A DNA stretch of 64,000 bases from Verrucomicrobiia bacterium (GTDB lineage Bacteria > Verrucomicrobiota > Verrucomicrobiia > Opitutales > Cerasicoccaceae). The stretch covers positions 620,001 through 684,000 of the forward strand of contig JAUIHT010000001.1 of NCBI GenBank assembly GCA_030432235.1. The letters run 5' to 3'. Below the pieces are notes generated by a model. That model saw only the letters and a program-made list of their open reading frames with translations, was not told the DNA's origin and did no database searches. A program made the translations under genes and the position numbers. Shown in pieces: positions 42,896 to 51,860 of the stretch; position 1 is the first letter of the stretch, and each line of letters opens with the position of its first letter.

Positions 42896-43681
42896 TTAAG
42901 CGACGGTCTTCGCCTTTACTCTGCGACGAAGCAACCATGCGCCTACGAGTGCAAATGCACTGACAATCGCAGCCGTCTCGCCTGGCTCTGGCACCGCCGT
43001 GCCGATGACCTGAAATCCGGTCATAGTAGTATAGTTATTGACGTAATACATGGTAACGAGCTCCGAGGATGCGGAAAGCCCTTCATACAATACGTAGTTA
43101 CCGGAGGCATATGTGCTATTCGTGACGGAATTACTACGCGTATAACTGGTATATGCAGAGCTGGTGCCTGAGGAGTAATAGCGGGTGGCGCTGCTGGAGG
43201 TGGTGAACTCCTGCGTGCGGCTACCGGGGAATGACGTACCATTGGAATAGTAAACAACCAGGTCGTAGCTGCTGAAGGCCGCCAAGCCATCAATCTGGAA
43301 GGTGCTGTTGCCAAAGTTGGTGCCCAGTCCACCGCCGAACATATATGCCTGCGGCGTGTCATTGGGGCCAGTCGGACCGGCTGCTCCGACACCGGAAGCG
43401 GCAAATGAGGTCAGCGTTACCGGTGAGGCAGCCCCGGTGGAATCGATCAAGACGGCAGGACCACCGCTGGCGCCCGAAAAGTTGTTCCAGTTTACTGCAG
43501 CGTAGCCAGGCGCTCCAACGCTATCACCCGAGGCAAGTGTGTTGGTGTTATTGCCCTGGAAATTGACACTGACAATGGTTTGTGAGTAGGCAATACAGCT
43601 TGATAACAGTGCTGCGGACAGGAGCAGGACTTTGGGGGTCGTTGTGGGATAAATGCGGCTTAGCTTCATCTTGATTTTCAT
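42896..43681 (-). CDS. PEP-CTERM sorting-domain protein
   Basis: A 261-residue exported protein with signal peptide 'VLLLSAALLSSCIAYSQ' and a canonical tail 'TAVPEPGETAA' followed by a helix (IVSAFALVGAWLL) and 'RRRVKAK'. The body starts 'TIVSVNFQGNNTNTLASGD' and is rich in Ser, Thr, Gly and Tyr ('SSSATRYYSSGTSSAYTSYT'), as in many PEP-CTERM proteins thought to be surface or exopolysaccharide-associated. It is a single-gene unit closed by a strong terminator, and its start lies 87 bp from the first copy of the 15-bp motif. Function unknown. Confidence 0.87.
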   Translation of the reverse strand: MKIKMKLSRIYPTTTPKVLLLSAALLSSCIAYSQTIVSVNFQGNNTNTLASGDSVGAPGYAAVNWNNFSGASGGPAVLIDSTGAASPVTLTSFAASGVGAAGPTGPNDTPQAYMFGGGLGTNFGNSTFQIDGLAAFSSYDLVVYYSNGTSFPGSRTQEFTTSSSATRYYSSGTSSAYTSYTRSNSVTNSTYASGNYVLYEGLSASSELVTMYYVNNYTTMTGFQVIGTAVPEPGETAAIVSAFALVGAWLLRRRVKAKTVA

Positions 43682-43767
43682 GGGGTGAATCTAGGGTTAA
43701 TGATTTTCACTATTGAAATCGTGCCCTTATGCTGTCGGCTCGGTTATAAAGTTACGAGCGCATACTT

Positions 43768-43782
43768 GGATTCCAGTAATCC
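43768..43782 (-). promoter_or_regulatory. 15-bp motif GGATTACTGGAATCC, site 1
   Basis: On the minus strand the site reads GGATTACTGGAATCC, oriented toward the PEP-CTERM gene that starts 87 bp downstream. GGATT and AATCC form an inverted repeat around 5 bp. Confidence 0.6.
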
Positions 43783-43903
43783 TGCGCTGGTTTAGGCGAT
43801 TTTGGGTACTTCATTCGCAGTGATTCCAAGTATCTGGAGACCGTCCTATTGGAAACAGATAAGCGCTATAATATGGGTGACGAACCTAACGAGGGGGTTG
43901 GGC

Positions 43904-43918
43904 GGATTACTGGAATTC
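43904..43918 (+). promoter_or_regulatory. 15-bp motif, site 2 (GGATTACTGGAATTC)
   Basis: Matches site 1 at 14 of 15 positions and lies in plus orientation 231 bp before the Verru_Chthon A gene. The following AAG is also shared with site 1. Confidence 0.6.
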
Positions 43919-44149
43919 AAGCAGCGGATGGCATTTAGGGGAAACGGGGCATAGAGTATACTCCAACAAAATAATCGCCCCCCCATTTTAGCCTCGAAAA
44001 TTAGACCGCCAATCGTTTGCCCCTCTATTTTCCAGACAAAGGTATAGGTGCCTTTGGGTAACTGTTTGGTCCGCCAGGTCCGGTGCCGGTTGGTAATGAT
44101 TATTAATGTAACAAATTAAGAAAACAGTGATGTTTAGTGATGAGCGTGA

Positions 44150-47100
44150 ATGAGAGATGACCTACAACCCTTGAAAAGAAAAGGCTTTGCGCTCATTGCA
44201 GCCATCGCGCTCATCGGCTTTGTGTTGATGATCATCATCGCAATGGCGACTCTGGTTCAGGTTGAGCTACAGACCGCAGGCGTCAACCGTCATCAAGCCC
44301 AAGCCAGGAGCAATGCCCTTCTGGGGGCGCTTGTCGCCTTGGGGGAGCTTCAGGAACTGGCGGGCCCGGATACACGCGTTACGGCCACGGCGAGCGTCAT
44401 GAACTCCTCCCCGGATGAATTGGACGGCATGGCGGGTATGACTGAGGAAAAAACACATTGGACGGGGGTCTGGGATGTCGTACACGATGAATCAAGCGAT
44501 ACCTATTCGCCTCAACTGCTGTCCTTTTTAGTATCCGGAATGCCGGAGTCTTCCGGCGAGGTTCTGGACGCAGTAAAAGCGTACGACGAGGGCGACCCGG
44601 ATGACTATGCGTCCTTGCTGGGCACAGGCTCTGTTAGTAGCGGCGGGGAAGTACATGCTAAAAAAGTCCCAGTCGGCGACACTGGCAGCTTTGCCTATTG
44701 GGTCAGTGATGAGGGCGTGAAGACACGTATCAACCTGGTGCCAGATGACATTCAATATGCCAATAGTCTCCCGGCAAGTCGTATCAAAGTGGCGGCTCCG
44801 GAAGCTTCCCCGGGCAGTGTCGTCGACGGCCTTGAAGAATACCCGGACAAGGATGATTCCGTAGAGCTGCTGATCGACAATAGCGCTCTGCCGCTGGCCG
44901 CCTCCGGCCTCGATAGGGATAATGTAGCCAGTCGATACCATGACTTTACCTTGTACTCGCTCGGATTACAGACGAACACGGCACAGGGCGGCTTGAAAAA
45001 GGATCTGTCACTTGCTTTTGAGATGACCGATCAGGCTTTTAACGACGATGAATACTTTGCCGGCGTACTCGAGTCTTCATCGACGGAGTACCCCTTTCTG
45101 GACCACAAGTTTAGCTACGTTTACAACAAGCCATTCGACCCGGCAGATCCTGCGTCTAAAACCATCCGGGGGCCGACTTGGCATGTCTTGCGCAATTACT
45201 ACCGCCAATACTATGATGTGGCGACAGTAAGCGGGGCACCGGTCTATGATGCCCATGTTGACATGCCTCTACCCGAACATAATGACTGGTATGACTCGGG
45301 ATGGACCATCCCGGTTCTTTACTCTTTATACAGGAAGAGGCATGGAGACCCCATTACGACGGACGAGCCGGTTATTGAGAGCAACTGGTTGGGCCAGCCC
45401 CTGAATATTCGCCCGACGGAAGGTGCGGTCACTCCCATTGTCACCAGGGTACAAAATATTTTCAGTATGCGGGCAAGGCCGCTAACACAGACGGAGAAGG
45501 AGACATGGCCCCCGGGTGGGGCAGCATCCGGGCATACGCATCAGTTGCAGATTGTCTGGGACCCGATCGTGACAATCTGTAATCCCTATAACGTCAACCT
45601 GAAGTTTGAAGGCCTTATCCTTGAGATCGGCTTGTTGCCCATTAATGTCCATATTACCACGGCATATCCCACTTACCTCTTTGATAGCTTAGGAGTAACT
45701 CATCCGGGGGGCAGTGATTTGCCTACAGTAAGTAAGGAAGGCGGACTGGAACTTTATGCGCATAGCGCTCCTTTTCATCAAATTCTTGGGCATGCGTGGG
45801 ATGACACAAACGATTGGATATCCAGTACAGAAACCATCATCTTTAAAATTGGCGAGAAGTCGGGCCCAATTACAATGAAGCCAGGAGAGGTGCTTGTCTA
45901 CTCATTGGGTGGAAATAGCCCCATAACCTACCATGGGGACGGTGCAAAAACCGTAGAAGCAGTACCCGGGTTTGATGGTACCAGCGGCTTTGCCTTTGAT
46001 ACGGGCATTACCGGTTCTCCGAGTGAGGCGACCAAGCGGAACCTGGAGCTATCCATAGAAAGTTACAGCAAGGCGGAAGAGCATTCATCGCTTACCTATT
46101 TTCTGGTCGAGGACTGGTCCAAAATTCCTGAGGATAGTGGAGGTACTGGTTCTTCAAAGGATACACCGGGATCGGTTTACATGGGTAGCGCATGGCCGAG
46201 AGAGCCTCAGGAGGATGATTTCGGGCGTGTCCCCGAGGATGCGGGCGATGTTATCAAGCTTTCTTTTCAGGATCTGGGTACCGAAAAAGAAGTCATCGCT
46301 CAACTGGATTACTATATGAAAGCAAGCGATGTTACTCGTGAGTCGGTATCGCTGGGAATCTATAATAATCCACGTGCGCGTTCATTCACCACGCTCGGTA
46401 AAGACCCCGTTTACAAGACGTCTGATCCCTTGTGGGGCTACCGGCTGCATGAAGTCACCTCCATCATCGACCTGGCCAATGCCAGTACTGATAATCATGG
46501 CTATTGGGGAGAGTCGAATGCGAGTGGCACCTCCTATGTGTCATTATTTGAAGTCCCAACAGCTCCGCTTTCTTCGCTAGGGCAGCTCATGCATGCCAAT
46601 GTGTCATTCCGTGGCCACAACTCGATGTACACCGTGGGTACTTCCTATGCCTCGCCTTACATTCCCAAAGACGAATACTTTGTAGAGATTCCCCATTATA
46701 ATAAGTTCGGTTTTAAAACTGATGCTGTTGTGCCGGATATTGGCTATTTGATGAACGAAGCCCTATGGGATGGTTACTTCTTTTCAACGCTTACTCCGTC
46801 TTCCGATCTGCTTTATGGGGAGGATGGTGGTGTTGACAGTACGTTCACCGGGTACGTGCAGGAATTTGTCGAAGGAAGGCGCAAGCTGCCGAATCAACGC
46901 ATGGCCCTACTGGACGCCATCTCGTCCGATGAGTTGGCGGCACAAATGGTGGCAGGCGATCAGGTAAGTCCCAATGCATACAAGAGCATGGCTGGCTATG
47001 TCGGCGTACAAGGGGCGTTTAATGTCAACTCCACGTCGGTGGAGGCATGGAAAAGCATGCTTTCCAGCCTGCGTGATGAGGCAATGGTTTACTTTGATGC

Positions 47101-47779
47101 GGAGGGGACAGCTTATTTGGCCGAGGAAAACGACATACAGACACCGTTTGCCAAGTTCACGTTGCCAAACGGGACTCGCTCGGACGCATGGCGTGGCTAT
47201 TCGACACTCGATGATGGGCAGATTACCGAATTGGCGGAGAATATCGTAGCACTGATTCATGAGCGCGGGCCGTTTCCAACACTGGCTTCCTTTGTGAACC
47301 GCGAACTAGCCACAGGAGAGTCGGGACTGGCGGGAGTCATCGAGGCGGCCATACAATCATCGAGCAAAATAAACCAGGAATTCTATAGCGACGGGTTAGG
47401 AGCGGACCCGGATATTCTGCTCGAGAAGGAAAATATCAATCGCTATGGAACCAGTGCGAGCCTGCCTCAAGAAGTTGGCGTTGCGGGCTTCCTGACCCAG
47501 GCGGATATCCTGATGGCCATTGGCGGAATGATTAGTAATCGGTCTGACACCTTTGTTATTCGCTCTTATGGTGAAGTGTCGGACCCGCTGACTCAGCACA
47601 CGCAAGCAGAGGCCTGGCTGGAGATGGTTGTCCAACGTGTGGGCGTGCCCGTTGAGCCATCTTCGACCGACCCGCTTGCGCCAGAATATTTCACCCCTTT
47701 AGAGGATGAGAACGGCAACAGCTTGGGGCGCTCATTCCGGATTGTATCCATACGCTGGCTCAGCAAGGAGGAAGTATGA
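44150..47779 (+). CDS. Verru_Chthon cassette protein A-like prepilin-type protein
   Basis: A 1209-residue protein resembling Verru_Chthon cassette protein A (TIGR02600), a family seen only in Verrucomicrobia. Residues 1-33 are a prepilin-like leader and membrane helix: 'LKRKG|FALIAAIALIGFVLMII', without the Glu at +5, as in PilX/GspK-type minor pilins. The rest is a large extracytoplasmic domain with 'VTRVQNIFSMRARPLTQTEK', 'WDPIVTICNPYNVNLKFEGL' and 'GVQGAFNVNSTSVEAWK', segments that recur in the family. The usual partners B, C and D of the cassette are not adjacent. It overlaps the next gene by four bases (ATGA). A pilus-like secretion or adhesion role is likely, not proven. Confidence 0.8.
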   Translation: MRDDLQPLKRKGFALIAAIALIGFVLMIIIAMATLVQVELQTAGVNRHQAQARSNALLGALVALGELQELAGPDTRVTATASVMNSSPDELDGMAGMTEEKTHWTGVWDVVHDESSDTYSPQLLSFLVSGMPESSGEVLDAVKAYDEGDPDDYASLLGTGSVSSGGEVHAKKVPVGDTGSFAYWVSDEGVKTRINLVPDDIQYANSLPASRIKVAAPEASPGSVVDGLEEYPDKDDSVELLIDNSALPLAASGLDRDNVASRYHDFTLYSLGLQTNTAQGGLKKDLSLAFEMTDQAFNDDEYFAGVLESSSTEYPFLDHKFSYVYNKPFDPADPASKTIRGPTWHVLRNYYRQYYDVATVSGAPVYDAHVDMPLPEHNDWYDSGWTIPVLYSLYRKRHGDPITTDEPVIESNWLGQPLNIRPTEGAVTPIVTRVQNIFSMRARPLTQTEKETWPPGGAASGHTHQLQIVWDPIVTICNPYNVNLKFEGLILEIGLLPINVHITTAYPTYLFDSLGVTHPGGSDLPTVSKEGGLELYAHSAPFHQILGHAWDDTNDWISSTETIIFKIGEKSGPITMKPGEVLVYSLGGNSPITYHGDGAKTVEAVPGFDGTSGFAFDTGITGSPSEATKRNLELSIESYSKAEEHSSLTYFLVEDWSKIPEDSGGTGSSKDTPGSVYMGSAWPREPQEDDFGRVPEDAGDVIKLSFQDLGTEKEVIAQLDYYMKASDVTRESVSLGIYNNPRARSFTTLGKDPVYKTSDPLWGYRLHEVTSIIDLANASTDNHGYWGESNASGTSYVSLFEVPTAPLSSLGQLMHANVSFRGHNSMYTVGTSYASPYIPKDEYFVEIPHYNKFGFKTDAVVPDIGYLMNEALWDGYFFSTLTPSSDLLYGEDGGVDSTFTGYVQEFVEGRRKLPNQRMALLDAISSDELAAQMVAGDQVSPNAYKSMAGYVGVQGAFNVNSTSVEAWKSMLSSLRDEAMVYFDAEGTAYLAEENDIQTPFAKFTLPNGTRSDAWRGYSTLDDGQITELAENIVALIHERGPFPTLASFVNRELATGESGLAGVIEAAIQSSSKINQEFYSDGLGADPDILLEKENINRYGTSASLPQEVGVAGFLTQADILMAIGGMISNRSDTFVIRSYGEVSDPLTQHTQAEAWLEMVVQRVGVPVEPSSTDPLAPEYFTPLEDENGNSLGRSFRIVSIRWLSKEEV

Positions 47780-48447
47780 AAGCTTTAAAGTGCCTGGTCA
47801 TTATTTTTTGCTTTTCCGCGCTGACAGGATTTTCGCAAGAGGCAAATATTAGCATCCAGTTTACCACATTAAGCTGGGAGCGGATGAGGGGCGAAAAGCT
47901 CTTCTTTCAGTCGTATGGGCAAGAGCCGACTGAGATAACCCTAAGTCCTCGCCGTCGTTCTGAGGCCTATCGCTATGTTGGTCCCAGCCCTTTAGTATTC
48001 TTTAAAAAGGTTACTAATGCGGAAGGCGAGATCGTACAGATGCCTGTCACCAGTGTGGCAATTTCTCCGGAAAAGAATGATCAGTTGTTCCTGTTTGTGC
48101 GCTCTAGCGACGGGGCTCAGACCAAGATATACCCTATGGATGACAGCGAAAGCAATTTTCCGCCAGGGAGTGTTCGTTTTTTTAATATGACCAGTCGGAA
48201 CCTCGGGGTAATCTATGATGGTGAAAAAATCCCATTGCATCCCTATGAGATGAGGACCGCCTCTTCAAAGAATGAGTTTAAGCGGGTTAATTTGGCGATT
48301 CTGGCGATCCGAGATGAAGAGTTGAGAGACATCTACAATGCCCAATGGGGTCAGTCCAGCCATAGCCGCTACCTCATATTCATCAAAGATTCCGAGATGC
48401 GTATAGACGGTGTCGAAACCAAATCCATTGCGCAGCATTTTCGTTAA
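47776..48447 (+). CDS. Secreted protein of unknown function, coupled to Verru_Chthon A
   Basis: A 223-residue protein with a signal peptide ('CLVIIFCFSALTGFSQ') and no recognised domain. The mature part is beta-rich: 'ISIQFTTLSWERMRGEKLFF', 'VRFFNMTSRNLGVIYDGEKI'. The phrase 'PGSVRFFNMTSRNLGV' is like the inosculation-type beta-sandwich domains found beside prepilin-like proteins. Its ATG overlaps the Verru_Chthon A stop codon (ATGA, 47776-47779), so the two are translated together and may interact. I do not assign a function. Confidence 0.7.
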   Translation: MKALKCLVIIFCFSALTGFSQEANISIQFTTLSWERMRGEKLFFQSYGQEPTEITLSPRRRSEAYRYVGPSPLVFFKKVTNAEGEIVQMPVTSVAISPEKNDQLFLFVRSSDGAQTKIYPMDDSESNFPPGSVRFFNMTSRNLGVIYDGEKIPLHPYEMRTASSKNEFKRVNLAILAIRDEELRDIYNAQWGQSSHSRYLIFIKDSEMRIDGVETKSIAQHFR

Positions 48448-48519
48448 GCGACTGTTATGTGGCAGATACTGTTCCAATCAGAGCTTTCACACTTTATGAT
48501 CTCTTGTTTTGATGTTCGA

Positions 48520-48534
48520 TGGTTACTGGAATCC
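48520..48534 (+). promoter_or_regulatory. 15-bp motif, site 3 (TGGTTACTGGAATCC)
   Basis: Matches site 1 at 13 of 15 positions and lies in plus orientation 46 bp before the GH16 gene at 48581. Confidence 0.55.
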
Positions 48535-48580
48535 TTACGGCCTCTTGTAGGCATTGTCTGAACTTTTATTTCTCCTACTA

Positions 48581-50098
48581 ATGAAAACCCTAGTCATTAC
48601 TCCATTCGTCACCGCACTGGCATTGAGCACATCGCTGCTCGCAAGCAACCAAAACAAGATTGGTGTCGGAGACATCAACCAACCAGTCGATGGTCCCGCG
48701 CCCGCCTACGACTACGATGAAGCGAATATTGATGATTACGTTCTGGTTAAGAATTGGGATTTTGGTGGCAAGGGCACCATTGGAAACATTCAAGAAATGA
48801 GCGACGAGTTCCAATACCATGACCAGTTTGGAACGATTGCCAATGGCACCAAGTATGGGGCGTTTATTGTCGCTCCTGACCGCGAAAACGCTTTGAAGGG
48901 TCAGCCAATTGAGGGTGAAAACACAGACCGAAAAGTGAGGGAGTTTACCAGCGATAGCCTGAAAACTTACCTCGTTGGCCTGGATGGAGCCGAGGAAGTT
49001 CACCCCAAGAATAATAAAGCCGGTAACGGCTCGTTTCAGGCTAAATGGACTCTCCCCACGGGTGGCTCTCTCCTCGGGAAAGATTTAATTTGGGAAACCA
49101 GGGTTCGCTATGAAACGCCACCTTATTTCTGGTTCGCCATTTGGACTGCCGGCAACAAATGGAATCGAGGCGCCGAAATGGATCTGATAGAAAGTTTCGG
49201 CTGGGACAACGGTGGTGGCCGTACGAATTATGATGGCGATTATTGGCATTCGTCCGTTGTTGCCGGAAAAAATGGATTCGCTGAAACTAATTATCACAGG
49301 GATTGGATAGGGGCCATGAAGAGTTATGGCATTACCGATTTTGATGCCTCGGAGTACCATGTCTGGACCTGGGTCTATCGTGCCGATGACACCTTCACCG
49401 CTTTCGTGGATGGAATACCTGTACAGCGTGGCGCTACTCCCTGGACTCTTGGCGCCAAAATAAACGGGGAGCCTTTAGATATGAGCTTCATCTTCGACGG
49501 GTCCTGGGGGCATCGCGAAGTTTCGAGCGTAAACCATCCGCTGCTCGTAAGTGAACTCGAAGGAAAGTTTTATGAATGGGATTATAGCCGGGTTTATTTA
49601 CGTGATGCGACGGATTCAAAAAGCATCTATAGAACGGATCCGATCACGACACTGGACCTTTCTGACTCTGATGTTCAAATGGCCCTAAGCCCTCACCAAA
49701 ATGCAGAGGTGCGTGTGGAGACCGATTCTGAAGGGAAGGATTGCGTGCGCATCGTTTTCGAAAAGGGCAATTACCCGGGTATCGTTCTGGAGCCAGCGGG
49801 AGGCTTTGATTTATCCAAATACTCGGAAGTGGATGTTTTACTAACCAATACAGGAAGCAGCCGCGTTGGAATCACGGCCCGGTTGGACAATGAGGGCGAT
49901 TGGCAGCAAAAGCCTTATAGTGCTTCGGCCGTAAGCCTTAGCCCCGGTGAAACAAAAAATGTAACGATTGAGTTTGGTAAGACTTTTGGTAAGGCAGGGC
50001 ACAACCTGGACCCTAAGGCGGTAAAGCAATTCATGCTCTTCGCCAATACTCCGGATGCTCCAGGAAGCATATTGATCAGTTCTATAAATGCGAACTAG
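48581..50098 (+). CDS. Secreted GH16-family glycoside hydrolase with C-terminal CBM-like domain
   Basis: A 505-residue exported enzyme. Signal peptide 'FVTALALSTSLLASNQ'; GH16 jelly roll from ~35 to 340 with catalytic motif E199-M-D-L-I-E204 (ExDxxE), aromatic platform 'YFWFAIWTAGNKWN' and closing 'KFYEWDYSRVYLRD'. Residues ~350-500 are a beta-sandwich, probably a carbohydrate-binding module ('YSEVDVLLTNTGSSRVGITA'). It is a clear paralog of the GH16 at 39321, sharing 'VKNWDFG', 'FQYHDQFGTIANGT' and 'GNGSFQAKWTLP', but lacks that protein's N-terminal modules. ATG 48581 is chosen for the signal peptide; a TTG at 48554 is in frame. A 15-bp motif lies 46 bp upstream. Confidence 0.88.
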   Translation: MKTLVITPFVTALALSTSLLASNQNKIGVGDINQPVDGPAPAYDYDEANIDDYVLVKNWDFGGKGTIGNIQEMSDEFQYHDQFGTIANGTKYGAFIVAPDRENALKGQPIEGENTDRKVREFTSDSLKTYLVGLDGAEEVHPKNNKAGNGSFQAKWTLPTGGSLLGKDLIWETRVRYETPPYFWFAIWTAGNKWNRGAEMDLIESFGWDNGGGRTNYDGDYWHSSVVAGKNGFAETNYHRDWIGAMKSYGITDFDASEYHVWTWVYRADDTFTAFVDGIPVQRGATPWTLGAKINGEPLDMSFIFDGSWGHREVSSVNHPLLVSELEGKFYEWDYSRVYLRDATDSKSIYRTDPITTLDLSDSDVQMALSPHQNAEVRVETDSEGKDCVRIVFEKGNYPGIVLEPAGGFDLSKYSEVDVLLTNTGSSRVGITARLDNEGDWQQKPYSASAVSLSPGETKNVTIEFGKTFGKAGHNLDPKAVKQFMLFANTPDAPGSILISSINAN

Positions 50099-50119
50099 GA
50101 TACGGCTTCTGGTCATTTA

Positions 50120-51163
50120 TTAAATGGCTACCTCAGTGCGATGGACGCCCTTGGGGCGATACCCCAGGCATTCGGACAGGCCCAGAGTTTCTGCTATTAA
50201 AAACATGATGCTGAGCCACATTTCAGTGCCCATCAGGCTCGCCTGAGGGCCGCTTAAGTCGAAGTCAAAGCCCTTTTCATTTTTCCAATTGCTAATGATG
50301 GGGACGATAAGACTATGGCTCAGTTCTTTACGCTCTTCCAGTCGGTGGTCGGTCTGTTTGCCGCAGAGCCATAATGGATGTATGACGTCCAGCAGGTTGC
50401 AGGCATTCAGCTTCTCCAGTTTGAAAAATTCCGGATCGTTTGAATGTTCCAGCACGGTATCAAGAGCCTCCTCAGGATAGGGAAGCGGGTAGTCGAATTG
50501 GGCGTAAGTACCCCTCGTCAGGCGATAAAAGCCGTTAACCGGAAGCAGCCAGCGGGACTCGTTGTTTGATTTTCCCCACATGCCAGATGTCTGGCATATG
50601 TTGTTGTCCAGCCAGCGAATGATTTTATCGATTTTCGAATCCAAGCCGAAGTGCCTTTGGTTAATATAAAGGCACGAGACATAACAATCTATCCAATGGC
50701 CGGCTCCCCATGCATTAGTATTCCATGGTAATGATTCAAGAACTCCGGGCAGCTCGTCACTGGTGATCATGTAGTCTTGCGTGATTGGATACCTGGGGCT
50801 TTTTCCAAGACACTCCAATGAATAGGAGGTTATCATGGTGTCGTATCTGCAGAGTTTACGAATGTCCTGTTTGAAGTAGCTGTCACGGTCATGCAGGGGT
50901 GGGGTGAGGCCGGAGACCCTGTCTTGAAAGGCGGATAGTTTAGTAGCGATCTGCTCGAGCTCCAGACCTTCGGGGAAGGTGTCAAACATTGAGGCTATCT
51001 CAACAAGGTCGCACCAGGGCCGTATCGACTCAGCCTCTCCGGGAAGATTGGATACCTTGAAGCCACCTTCGCTGTTTTCGGTCGTATAATAGCGGAATAG
51101 TTCGGTAAGCTGACTTTTGACACGCTGGCCAAATTTCACCAGAGCCGCTTCGACGCTTTCCAT
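50120..51163 (-). CDS. Unknown protein, probably all-helical toroid
   Basis: A 347-residue protein without signal peptide. I do not recognise a named family. It is rich in predicted helices with aromatic-rich turns, e.g. 'NTNAWGAGHWIDCYVSCLYI', 'NNICQTSGMWGKSNNESRWL' and 'VNGFYRLTRGTYAQFDYPLP', a style like alpha/alpha-toroid enzymes (terpenoid-cyclase or glycosidase folds). Its ATG overlaps the acetyltransferase stop by one base (TAATG), so the two genes are translated together. They end convergently with the GH16 gene. A joint role in sugar modification is a guess from this coupling. Confidence 0.55.
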   Translation of the reverse strand: MESVEAALVKFGQRVKSQLTELFRYYTTENSEGGFKVSNLPGEAESIRPWCDLVEIASMFDTFPEGLELEQIATKLSAFQDRVSGLTPPLHDRDSYFKQDIRKLCRYDTMITSYSLECLGKSPRYPITQDYMITSDELPGVLESLPWNTNAWGAGHWIDCYVSCLYINQRHFGLDSKIDKIIRWLDNNICQTSGMWGKSNNESRWLLPVNGFYRLTRGTYAQFDYPLPYPEEALDTVLEHSNDPEFFKLEKLNACNLLDVIHPLWLCGKQTDHRLEERKELSHSLIVPIISNWKNEKGFDFDLSGPQASLMGTEMWLSIMFLIAETLGLSECLGYRPKGVHRTEVAI

Positions 51164-51762
51164 TAGAGTACCGAGGCTTCATTCGCAACCCGGCTGCGGA
51201 GCAGCTTTGCCGGATTGCCTCCCACTATCGCATAGGGTTCTACATCCTTTGTCACCACAGAGCCTGCAGCTATAATGCTATGGCTTCCTATCTGAATGCC
51301 ATCCAGTACTACCACGTGGCTGCCAATCCAGACATCATCGCCGATTCGTATGCCCTTTGAGCTGATGCCTTGCTTCCATACTGGCGTGGTAACATCGTCG
51401 AAGCAATGATTCATCGCCAGTATAGAAGTGTGCGCGCCTATCCTGACACCATCTCCCGTGATGACGTTGTCGCGGACGACTGTATAAGGGTTGATGGTGC
51501 AATTTGACCCCAGTTTAACGCTGCCTATGACGCACGCGTGAGCGGCAACATAACATTCATCTCCACACTCCAGGCTGTAATCATCAAAATTGATAATACC
51601 CGCCGTGGGTGAGATATAGCAGTCTGCGCCAAGTGTCACATTAGCGCTGGCTCTAAGGGTCTCTTGGTGGGTGAGCTGCGCAAGCCGCTCAACTTCATTT
51701 GCTTCTTGAAAGAGCCACGGGCAAAAATCGAACCGTAGGTTGCGAATACTATTTAGGCTCAT
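51163..51762 (-). CDS. Hexapeptide-repeat sugar O-acetyltransferase
   Basis: A 199-residue left-handed beta-helix acyltransferase of the LacA/maltose-O-acetyltransferase type. The hexapeptide ladder is clear in 'GSNCTINPYTVVRDNVITG', 'GVRIGAHTSILAMNH' (catalytic-type His in AMNH) and 'IRIGDDVWIGSHVVVLDGIQ', ending with the family signature 'AIVGGNPAKLLRSR'. Acetyl-CoA would donate an acetyl group to a sugar hydroxyl. The gene overlaps the unknown toroid gene by one base. Its start is 83 bp from site 4 of the 15-bp motif. Acetylation inside a catabolic locus could detoxify non-metabolisable sugars, as suggested for LacA, or decorate a surface glycan. Confidence 0.85.
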   Translation of the reverse strand: MSLNSIRNLRFDFCPWLFQEANEVERLAQLTHQETLRASANVTLGADCYISPTAGIINFDDYSLECGDECYVAAHACVIGSVKLGSNCTINPYTVVRDNVITGDGVRIGAHTSILAMNHCFDDVTTPVWKQGISSKGIRIGDDVWIGSHVVVLDGIQIGSHSIIAAGSVVTKDVEPYAIVGGNPAKLLRSRVANEASVL

Positions 51763-51845
51763 GAAATATTGGGAACTAAAGTCGAAAAAATAGAAGCAGC
51801 ATACTATTTAAAGGTCACCTTGTTGCTCGCCGCAATTGACTTGTG

Positions 51846-51860
51846 AGATTCCAGTAATCC
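51846..51860 (-). promoter_or_regulatory. 15-bp motif, site 4 (GGATTACTGGAATCT)
   Basis: On the minus strand it matches site 1 at 14 of 15 positions and faces the acetyltransferase gene starting at 51762. The remaining gap to the GH29 stop (51971) shows nothing further. Confidence 0.6.

Larger units (their letters stand above)
43682..44149. other. 468-bp divergent intergenic region
   Basis: No gene is visible between the divergent PEP-CTERM gene (43681) and Verru_Chthon A gene (44150). Two inverted copies of the 15-bp motif lie here (43768-43782 and 43904-43918), each oriented toward the nearer gene. The rest is A/T-rich and unexplained. Confidence 0.6.
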
